The notes under the pieces were generated by a model. It made no database searches, was not told the DNA's origin, and was given only the letters and a program-made list of their open reading frames with translations. The translations under genes were made by a program, and so were the position numbers. Shown here piece after piece: positions 33,478 to 39,819 of a stretch of DNA of 39,819 bases. Every line of letters begins with the position of its first letter. Positions within the stretch are counted from its first letter, which is position 1. This DNA is from Flavobacterium sp. (GTDB taxonomy: Bacteria; Bacteroidota; Bacteroidia; Flavobacteriales; Flavobacteriaceae), in assembly GCF_027482425.1 (NCBI RefSeq), contig NZ_JAIXWA010000077.1, positions 1 to 39,819 on the forward strand, in the 5' to 3' direction.

Positions 33478-33686
33478 TAAAATGGGAAAACATTACTGTA
33501 CTATTTCAATTGCCTCATAAATTCTCTGCATCAGGATTTTTTATAATCAATAATAATTACAATATTTCTTATAATATGTACTCTTTATATGGCAAGGTTC
33601 GTCATTGAAATTTACACTCATGTAAGTACTAAGAGCATTCGGCAAATTAAAAGCCCGTTTGATGAGTTATGAAAAATATCCTTACA

Positions 33687-33758
33687 TTTGAATTAATACA
33701 GCTACAATATAGCGAATATCACTTCCGAAATAGGTGTATTTGCGTTATAGTAGCTGTA
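33687..33758. repeat. Inverted repeat upstream of the small lipoprotein gene
   Basis: TACAGCTAC near 33698 and GTAGCTGTA near 33750 are exact reverse complements, with partly pairing flanks (AATATAGCG and CGTTATA). GTTAGCC follows at ~33767. This gives a hairpin-plus-short-box arrangement just before the gene, reminiscent of a gene-cassette boundary but not a standard attC. Confidence 0.5.
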
Positions 33759-33825
33759 TATACAAGTTAGCCATAATTACATTTTACGCTCAAGAATCTT
33801 ATGCTACCAAAGTAATCTTACTTAC

Positions 33826-34257
33826 ATGAAAAACATTTTTATAACAATTTCAGTTTTCTTTTTAGTAAGTTGCAATTATATTTCGAAAGAAATCGAAAGT
33901 AAAATACTCAGAGACTTCGATGTGAAAAGAGAAATGAATTTTTCTAATTTGAATAATTTTGAATGGGATGAACTGTTAATTTTAACTCCTTATACTAAAA
34001 TTAGCGATGTGGAAAAAAAATATGGACTAGACTTATCTAAAATTATTACTTCAATAGAATCAAACGACCAAATCAATACAATTGTTTTCCTAAAAAATAA
34101 AAAAGGAATTGAATACGTTGAGTTGAGCAGAAAATATGGCGATTTCACTGGTTAAAATTCATTAATAAGAAAAGATAAAGCTGTTTTCAAATACAGAAAA
34201 GTTCCAATGAGCAATTATAAAAGTGTTTTTTTAGATAGATTAGAATTGATAAAGTAA
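33826..34257 (+). pseudogene. Small lipoprotein gene interrupted by an in-frame stop
   Basis: The first 109 codons encode a lipoprotein (lipobox FFLVSC, C16) ending GDFTG at a TAA (34153-34155). The same frame continues after the stop for 33 sensible codons (NSLIRKDKAVFKYRKV...RLELIK) to a second TAA at 34255-34257. This looks like a single nonsense mutation in a ~143-residue protein. The shortened product may still be made. No known function. Hairpin elements flank the gene on both sides. Confidence 0.6.
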
Positions 34258-34261
34258 CTAT

Positions 34262-34334
34262 GTCTAACAGCCGGATTGTCGCAATTACTTCGTCAGTTCG
34301 CTGCGCTCGAGTGACAATTTTGTGGTAAGTTCAT
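34262..34334. repeat. Imperfect hairpin element after the lipoprotein gene
   Basis: A locally GC-rich block begins GTCTAACAGCC and contains ATTGTC...GACAAT arms around TTCGCTGCGCTCGAGT. GTCTAAC fits the RYYYAAC box of integron attC sites, but the matching GTTRRRY box is not in place. A second GC-rich hairpin (GGCCACAGGCC) lies at about 34370. The rest of the 34258-34513 gap is A+T-rich with nothing recognised. Confidence 0.45.
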
Positions 34335-34513
34335 GTTTACGTTTAGTAAGAATTTTTATCTTTAAGAGCCCCGAGGCCACAGGCCGAACGGATGAAATAA
34401 AATAAAATAAGTTTTATTAAATATATTTTGTAAGAGATAATTTTTTAAAGTTTCACAATATACTCCCTATTTATCCGTTATAATTTTTTATCAATAACAA
34501 AACCCATGTATAT

Positions 34514-34942
34514 ATGAAAGTAAATTTTTTAACACTAATTACACTCTTTTTTTTAAACTTATCATTTGCTCAAATTACTAAATATGACGACTGGGATATT
34601 GCCAAACAACAATCAGAATTGAAAGGTAAAAATATTCTAATTATTTTGACTGGCGCTGAATGGTGCAAACCCTGTGTAAAAATGGAGAAAAATGTCATAG
34701 AGAATGAACAATTTATAGAATACGCCAATCAAAATCTTGTAATTTTAGAGATTAACATTCCTAGAAATCAAAATTATAATTCAAAAATAATGAAAGACTA
34801 TGTGTATTTTAAAGACAAATACTCAACAAACGCTTTGCCTGTAATGATTTTAGTAGACAAAAATGGCACTGAGAAAATAAGCCTTTCAGATAATCTAAAC
34901 TCGTTAGAGAAAGTACTTGAAAGATTAAAAAAATATAACTAA
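34514..34942 (+). CDS. Exported thioredoxin-like protein
   Basis: This is a 142-residue protein with signal peptide MKVNFLTLITLFFLNLSFAQ. The active-site motif is WC51KPC54 in LTGAEWCKPCVKME, and the cis-proline lies in NALPVMILVDKNG. It belongs to the thioredoxin_7/DsbD-gamma-like group that reduces or isomerises disulfides in the periplasm. It stands alone between A+T-rich gaps. The partner is unknown. Confidence 0.88.
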   Translation: MKVNFLTLITLFFLNLSFAQITKYDDWDIAKQQSELKGKNILIILTGAEWCKPCVKMEKNVIENEQFIEYANQNLVILEINIPRNQNYNSKIMKDYVYFKDKYSTNALPVMILVDKNGTEKISLSDNLNSLEKVLERLKKYN

Positions 34943-35158
34943 AACTTTTGCTAAAGCGGTTAAGAATAAGTATGTGTGTTAAGCCTTTGTTTTTATTGAT
35001 ATTTTATAAAAATGATTTGGCACAACAAATCTACAACAAATCAATAGTTTCTTTTTAAAGATAATTTTTTCAATTTTTTATAGGTTGAAATGTTTTATAT
35101 ATTTAAGAGATAAATCTTTACAATAATACCGAGTATATATTCTATTGGCAGAAGTTTT

Positions 35159-36556
35159 TTATTCAATTTTAATTGCTTCTTTTTTCACTCCTTGTTCGGG
35201 TTGAGTTACAATATATTTTTTTACTTTATCGTTTTCAAAAACAAACTCATATCGTACCTCAGGACTAAACCCAATAACTGTAAATAGTGTTTTGGTGATA
35301 GGTTCCAACTCGAATTTTTCTTCGGCAAACATTGGAATATATAACTTTCCATTTTCAAACAATACTTTCTTGATATTACCTTGTTCTGTTTTATAATCTC
35401 CGCTAATTTTCTGAAGATAGTCATCACTAAAAGTTACTGGTTTTATATTGTAAAGAATATTTCTAATTAATTTTGATGGAATTTTTGTATTGCGATTGTC
35501 ATTATTCTGCAATAATATTATCGTTTTATCATTATCAATATGTCTTTCGATATAAGAAATGTAACCTGGCCAACTTCCACTATGATTGATGATTTTTCCG
35601 AAAGATTCGTTGTTATCTAAAAACCAACCAAAACCATATTTTGTTTTTGTTCCATTATTTAGAGTTGCGTTATTAAAAATTTCATCTATTCCATTTTTGG
35701 ATACTAATTGATGAGTATATAAACTTCTATCCCATTTTAATAAATCTTCTATTGTTGAGTTAACAGTTCCGTCACCAACAATTCCATCTAAAGTGTAAAC
35801 ATATATATCTAATCCTTTTACTTGGTCAGGAAGTTGGTTTATTTTTAAACTATCAGAATAAACATAACCAAATGCGTAATTTTTTATGTTTTGTGGTTTT
35901 AATCTTCTTGTATAAACAAAAGTCTTGTTCATTTTTAGCGGTTTGAAAATCTCTGATTTTAAAAATTCAGCGTATGATTTCCCACTTACTTTTTCAATGA
36001 TTGATGCTAATATTGCATAACCTGTATTACTATATTCCCATTTCTCATTAGGTTCAAATAATAAACTTGGTTTATGCTTTTCATATACATCTAAAATATC
36101 TTTATTAGTTGCAATTTTAGTTTTATTATCCCAAGTATCGTCAATTAATAAACTATCTAAAATTTTCATATAGTCAGGTAAACCGCTGGTGTGGTTTAAT
36201 AAATTGCGAACTGTAATATTTTTGTAGAATGATAATTGAGGCAAAATATCTCCAATTTTATCTTCGTATTTTAATTTTCCTTTTTCTTTTAAAATTACAA
36301 TTGCAAAAGCAGTGAATTGTTTGGAAACAGATGCCAATTCAAAAATTGAATTTTCATTTAATTTTTCTTTAGAAGTTTCGTTCGCTAAACCAAAACTATT
36401 TTTATAGATTACTTTACCTTTTTCTGCAATTAGTACATTTCCATTAAATTCTCTATTTGAACTTAAATTTTGAAATAAACTGTCTAATTTTTGAGTTTTT
36501 TGAGCCAGTAGATTATTAGCAATTAATACTAATACAATTAAAAATATCTTTTTCAT
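35159..36556 (-). CDS. Serine hydrolase of the beta-lactamase/penicillin-binding protein class C-like family
   Basis: This is a 465-residue exported protein with signal peptide MKKIFLIVLVLIANNLLAQ. The nucleophile motif is S76-V-S-K79 (ELASVSKQFTAFA), the second motif Y175-S-N177 (EYSNTGYAIL), and HSG stands in the KTG position (IINHSGSWPGY). A C-terminal ~100-residue beta domain follows. This family includes esterases and D-aminopeptidases as well as beta-lactamase-like enzymes, so the substrate is not predictable. It is monocistronic. Confidence 0.88.
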   Translation of the reverse strand: MKKIFLIVLVLIANNLLAQKTQKLDSLFQNLSSNREFNGNVLIAEKGKVIYKNSFGLANETSKEKLNENSIFELASVSKQFTAFAIVILKEKGKLKYEDKIGDILPQLSFYKNITVRNLLNHTSGLPDYMKILDSLLIDDTWDNKTKIATNKDILDVYEKHKPSLLFEPNEKWEYSNTGYAILASIIEKVSGKSYAEFLKSEIFKPLKMNKTFVYTRRLKPQNIKNYAFGYVYSDSLKINQLPDQVKGLDIYVYTLDGIVGDGTVNSTIEDLLKWDRSLYTHQLVSKNGIDEIFNNATLNNGTKTKYGFGWFLDNNESFGKIINHSGSWPGYISYIERHIDNDKTIILLQNNDNRNTKIPSKLIRNILYNIKPVTFSDDYLQKISGDYKTEQGNIKKVLFENGKLYIPMFAEEKFELEPITKTLFTVIGFSPEVRYEFVFENDKVKKYIVTQPEQGVKKEAIKIE

Positions 36557-36669
36557 TTTTCTTTAAATTACAATTGTTCGTTTTTTAGCTAAAATTTCTA
36601 CCAACTTATAATATTGTTTGGTGTTAATATATTTTAATACTTTTTGGAAGTAAAAAAATTCTAAGAATT

Positions 36670-37563
36670 TTAAAAATGATACGATAAAAAAGTTCCAAAT
36701 AAATTTTGTCTCAAATTTTTATCAATAGCAAAGGTTTCATTTTTTCTTCTAAAAACAATATTTTTTGCATTAGCATAAGAAAAATTTAGCCCAACGGACC
36801 ATTTTTTATGAACTGCATAGTCAATTTGAAACAAATACCCGACTGAAAACATTTTGGCATCAAACGTTTGATTTTCATCTAAAGTTAAAGGAAGATTTCC
36901 AGAAGAACCTAAAAAAGTAGATTCATAGTTTGTCAAATTGCCAAAAACACCAACAGAAGGTGTGAATTTTTTAATTTTCCAATAAAACTGCAAGGGTAAT
37001 TGAAATTGAAAACCTTTTGCAGTAAGTGATTCAAATAGCTTTGGACTTCCAATGTCGGTGAAATAAAAGCCATTTAGAAAAGAAGCGGAATTTGCATTAT
37101 CTAACTTAACCGTGTTCAACGTTACATAAATTTCGAAACCAGTTCCAACAGAAAAATTAGGGTGAAAAAGTATTTTTTTGACAAATAATCCAACTCCAAG
37201 ACCAAGCTGATTATTAACATTAAATTCCTTTAATAAATCATTTGAGTTAAGTCCAACATAAAATTTAGTGCCAAATTGCCATCGAGAAAAAAAGGGCTTT
37301 TTCGTTTTTACTATTTCTAAGCTGTCTATTAGAATAATTGTTTTTTTGTTATTTTGAAAGAGAATAGCTTGTGGCTTTTCCCCCTTTTTCCCTTTGGTTA
37401 CAATTATTTTATCAATTTTAAATTTGTCTAATGGTTTTTCAATAAAAACCGTATCATGAACAATTATCTCTTCATAGACATAAATGGTGTCTACTTTCTT
37501 TTCTTGAGAAAAAATGAAACACGAAAACAAAGAAAAAAAATACAAGAATTTATTTTGCAACAT
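36670..37563 (-). CDS. Outer-membrane beta-barrel protein downstream of the tethered sigma factor
   Basis: This is a 297-residue protein with signal peptide MLQNKFLYFFSLFSCFIFSQ. A short periplasmic segment contains repeated DTIYV and DTVFI strands (~23-45). A predicted barrel from ~95 to the end is made of aromatic-rich alternating strands and finishes GTFLSYHF. It overlaps the upstream sigma gene by 14 bases. The DTIYV motif also ends the sigma protein tail, which suggests the two tails share a strand-pairing or binding feature. A porin or a signal receptor are both possible. Confidence 0.7.
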   Translation of the reverse strand: MLQNKFLYFFSLFSCFIFSQEKKVDTIYVYEEIIVHDTVFIEKPLDKFKIDKIIVTKGKKGEKPQAILFQNNKKTIILIDSLEIVKTKKPFFSRWQFGTKFYVGLNSNDLLKEFNVNNQLGLGVGLFVKKILFHPNFSVGTGFEIYVTLNTVKLDNANSASFLNGFYFTDIGSPKLFESLTAKGFQFQLPLQFYWKIKKFTPSVGVFGNLTNYESTFLGSSGNLPLTLDENQTFDAKMFSVGYLFQIDYAVHKKWSVGLNFSYANAKNIVFRRKNETFAIDKNLRQNLFGTFLSYHF

Positions 37564-38665
37564 AAATGGTATCGCGTTTTATAATTTGTTTTTTGACAAC
37601 CACAACTTTTGGTTTTTCAGCTTGTGTCGAATCTTTTATCGTTAATGCAATAGTCTTTTTATTTTTTTGCGCTTCCAGTTTTTGTATTGTATAGTCGTCT
37701 TTTTTTGTTGAAACTAATTTGTTTGAAACTACTTTTTCAACAACCGTTTTTTGAGGTCTTCCTGCTTTTTTTAGGGTATCAATTTTTGTTGCAATTGTTG
37801 AATTGGTATTGTTGTCTTGTTTGTTTTCAATTGTAATGTTACTCTGTTTTTCATTCGATTTGTTGGTATTTGAATCAGGATTTATTAAATAAAAGCCCAA
37901 ACCAGTAATACCAATAATTACAAAACTAAAAACAGTAATTTTAGGAAGAGCAACCGCTTTTGTCAGTCCTACAAATTGATGAGGAACAGCTACCTTTTTA
38001 GTAGTAAATGAAAAGGATTTTTTTGGGATAATTTCAAAATCTTGAAATTTAGACTGATAGAAATTGGCAAACATTCTGTTTTCGAGACCAAAAAATAATA
38101 AGAACGCCACGAGTCGATTCTTTCGTTTATCAACCTTTTTGTCATTGAGCTTTTCAAATAAATAGTTTTGAATGGCTTTACGGGCTCTAGACAAATTTGA
38201 CTTTGAAGTTCCCACTGAAATGGCCAATGCTTGAGCAATCTCGTTATGGGAAAAGTTATCCATCACATACATATTGAAAACTGATTTATGATGTTCGGGC
38301 AAACGATCAATAGCTTCCAAAATATCGTTTCGATCGATATCAGACGCCAAAAGAGCACTTTTATTATCTAGTTCTATTGTGTTCATAAGTGTAGAATTAT
38401 CAACCAAATCATAATCATTTGAAGTGGAGAAATTTATTTTTTTAGTTTCTTTTAAATGATGAATAGCCATATTAATCACGATTCTGCTTAACCAACCGTT
38501 AATTGCTTTCGGGTCTTTTAGGTTATTTTCTTTTTGAATGGCAATAATAAAGGAATCTTGCACAATGTCTTCGGCAGTGGATATATCTTTAATATACCTA
38601 CGACAAATCCCCAAGAGTTTTGGGGAAATGTTAATGTAGGTTTCGTTCCAGTTAATGTTGCTCAT
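37550..38665 (-). CDS. ECF-type sigma factor with C-terminal transmembrane helix and extracytoplasmic tail
   Basis: This is a 371-residue protein. Residues ~1-75 are sigma region 2 (AEDIVQDSFIIAIQ...INGWLSRIVINMAIHHLKE). Residues ~112-172 are region 4 with its HTH (LPEHHKSVFNMYVMDNFSHNEIAQALAISVGTSKSNLSRARKAIQ). A linker to ~240 is followed by a membrane helix at ~242-262 (ITVFSFVIIGITGLGFYL), then ~108 lysine/threonine-rich residues ending RDTIYVAK. Ordinary ECF factors are about 180-200 residues. The extra part has the TM-plus-periplasmic layout of an anti-sigma factor but in the same chain. It lies 3 bases after a lipoprotein gene. Confidence 0.88.
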   Translation of the reverse strand: MSNINWNETYINISPKLLGICRRYIKDISTAEDIVQDSFIIAIQKENNLKDPKAINGWLSRIVINMAIHHLKETKKINFSTSNDYDLVDNSTLMNTIELDNKSALLASDIDRNDILEAIDRLPEHHKSVFNMYVMDNFSHNEIAQALAISVGTSKSNLSRARKAIQNYLFEKLNDKKVDKRKNRLVAFLLFFGLENRMFANFYQSKFQDFEIIPKKSFSFTTKKVAVPHQFVGLTKAVALPKITVFSFVIIGITGLGFYLINPDSNTNKSNEKQSNITIENKQDNNTNSTIATKIDTLKKAGRPQKTVVEKVVSNKLVSTKKDDYTIQKLEAQKNKKTIALTIKDSTQAEKPKVVVVKKQIIKRDTIYVAK

Positions 38666-38668
38666 AGA

Positions 38669-39655
38669 TTAGTTTTGCACGACAGAAACAGTGTTGAATT
38701 TTCCCTCACTTATAAAAATTTGCAAAGTATTGACATCATTAATGTATAAAATATCAGTTGTTCCGAAATCTCCCTCACTTTTTAGTATATATTTATTATC
38801 ATTTAAAACTACAAAATCTTTATAAAACGAAAAAAATGATGATGAATAGATAACACTATTATTTTTATAAATATCTGAACCGTTTGAAATATATAAATTA
38901 TCATTATCGAAAAGCAACTTAAAAGCAGTTGAAATAGATGTGATGTTGGATTCTGTTCCGGTAGTTAAATTTTTGTAATAAACAGAACTTGTAGTATAAT
39001 TTGTCCCATAAACATATACTTGATTATCTTTTATTGTAATGTCTTTTAATAGAACCCCAACTGGAACAGCTTGAAAAACCCCATTAACAAAAACCCCATG
39101 GCAATTATTAAAACAATTAGATTTATTTTCAATAACATAAACATTATTGTTTACAACCTTGATTTTTGATTTAAACGTAGGATTTGTTGCAACGTCAATC
39201 ACAGTTTTATTTCCATTTTTCCAATAGACTAAATCATAAATTTCAGCAGCAATCAATGGATTTTTTGTATATCCAACAAAATACACATCATCTCCAACTA
39301 CGTCCATTCCTGTTATAGTTCTTAAAAATTGTTCAGGAGTATTAAATGTTTCAGTCAAGTTTGTAGCTACATTATTTTTCCAGTACATAAATTGTGTTGT
39401 CCAATTGTCCAATTGCTTTTTACCAAAAACATGAACATTTCCATTTGAAACCATTAACGTATCGGCTTCACATCCTAAACCATTGTTTAATAACACTTCT
39501 TGATTATTTTTCCAATAAGTGGCGTTACTGTTTTTCTGCCCAACAACATAAACATCAACTGGATTTGAGGTTGGATTATTGTCTAGAGTATCAGAACTAC
39601 AAGAAATTTGTATAAAACTAATTATTAGTAGTAAGGCAATTAAAAAATTTTTCAT
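38669..39655 (-). CDS. Lipoprotein with repeated YWKN-type blades, first gene of the sigma operon
   Basis: This is a 328-residue lipoprotein (lipobox IQISC, C19). About six recurring blocks have the form VYVxG...xxYWKN/YYKN (ATYWKNNQ, FMYWKNNVA, LVYWKNGN, VYYKNLTTG), each ~45 residues, compatible with a beta-propeller. No known family assigned. A 3-base gap to the sigma gene means the two are co-transcribed. It is expected to face the periplasm or cell surface, where it could sense a ligand for the sigma system. Confidence 0.75.
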   Translation of the reverse strand: MKNFLIALLLIISFIQISCSSDTLDNNPTSNPVDVYVVGQKNSNATYWKNNQEVLLNNGLGCEADTLMVSNGNVHVFGKKQLDNWTTQFMYWKNNVATNLTETFNTPEQFLRTITGMDVVGDDVYFVGYTKNPLIAAEIYDLVYWKNGNKTVIDVATNPTFKSKIKVVNNNVYVIENKSNCFNNCHGVFVNGVFQAVPVGVLLKDITIKDNQVYVYGTNYTTSSVYYKNLTTGTESNITSISTAFKLLFDNDNLYISNGSDIYKNNSVIYSSSFFSFYKDFVVLNDNKYILKSEGDFGTTDILYINDVNTLQIFISEGKFNTVSVVQN

Positions 39656-39708
39656 ATCATAAAATTAATGGTTAATATACTTTATTTTATTGTAAGAGCC
39701 AAAAAACC

Positions 39709-39730
39709 AAAAAGGTTGCAGGCCTTTTTT
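39709..39730. terminator. Short hairpin with T-run near the window end
   Basis: AAAAAGG (39709-39715) pairs with CCTTTTT (39723-39729) around a 7-nt loop, with T-rich flanks on both strands. It could end a gene entering from outside the window. The last 90 bases show nothing else. Confidence 0.5.
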
Positions 39731-39819
39731 ACAGACTGTTATTTTACAATGTTATTTTTAATTAATCTCCTTTTTCTAAAATTAATAAGTATCCTAAGGT
39801 TTCATAACTATTACCAAAA

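Larger units (their letters stand above)
27518..33650. mobile_element. Integrative element at mnmE; right end uncertain
   Basis: The left boundary is supported by the mnmE stop codon, a drop in G+C and the nearby tyrosine recombinase. The content is a replication and integration module only: zinc/HTH protein, recombinase, unknown protein, HTH protein, DUF3987 protein and TOPRIM protein, all on the plus strand. No relaxase, type IV secretion or virion gene is visible. The right end is a guess based on TCGGCAAAT at 33639-33647, which repeats part of the mnmE end. An alternative candidate lies at 33266-33281. The A+T-rich DNA continues to 39819, so the island may be longer. Confidence 0.55.

Noticed and set aside
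34262..34334. A true integron attC site
   Set aside because: Only the RYYYAAC-like box fits. The paired GTTRRRY box and extrahelical bases cannot be placed, and no integron integrase is in the window.

Overview
The window comes from a Bacteroidota chromosome, most likely a Flavobacteriaceae member. The signs are a type IX secretion sorting tail, TANNTTTG-type promoters at several genes, a Flavobacteriaceae-style arginine decarboxylase next to a deoxyhypusine-synthase-like gene, an MnmE and a KdsB of this lineage, and a GC-rich intergenic hairpin that I recognise as a recurrent flavobacterial motif. No rRNA, tRNA or CRISPR array was recognised.

Positions 1-27.5 kb are chromosomal backbone with moderate G+C. 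In order they hold: the 3' end of clpC; a RimK-type ATP-grasp protein fused to a retropepsin-like domain, overlapping a DUF1304 membrane protein; a secreted von Willebrand A protein paired with an OmpA-like protein; histidine ammonia-lyase; a potassium locus (KdpD-like kinase, KdpE-like regulator, Kup transporter, a small Sm-like protein and a porin); an NlpC/P60-like lipoprotein; proline dehydrogenase divergent from aroB; a polyamine operon with a structured leader (arginine decarboxylase, DHS-like enzyme, acidic protein); DinB-like, Lrp-like and M14 peptidase genes; an acyltransferase; a spermidine-synthase-like protein overlapping a potassium channel; kdsB; and mnmE. Several intergenic gaps hold decayed gene fragments.

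At the stop codon of mnmE the base composition drops sharply to A+T-rich, and it stays that way to the end of the window. An integrative element starts there: a zinc-finger/double-HTH protein, a tyrosine recombinase, an unknown protein, an excisionase-like HTH protein, a DUF3987 helicase-like protein and a TOPRIM primase-like protein. No relaxase or virion genes are visible, so it looks like a small satellite-like or mobilisable element. Its DNA carries helically phased short repeats at both ends: five CTTA motifs exactly 10 bp apart before the first gene, and ATTGCAA motifs at 11-bp-type spacings after the last.

Downstream (33.8-39.7 kb) are accessory genes: a small lipoprotein broken by a stop codon and flanked by hairpins, a thioredoxin-like protein, a penicillin-binding-like serine hydrolase, and a minus-strand operon of lipoprotein, sigma factor and outer-membrane protein. 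This sigma factor is unusual: its ECF domains are followed by a transmembrane helix and an extracytoplasmic tail, so it may carry its own anti-sigma function. With the repeat-rich element and the speA leader, this operon is the strongest candidate for undescribed biology here.
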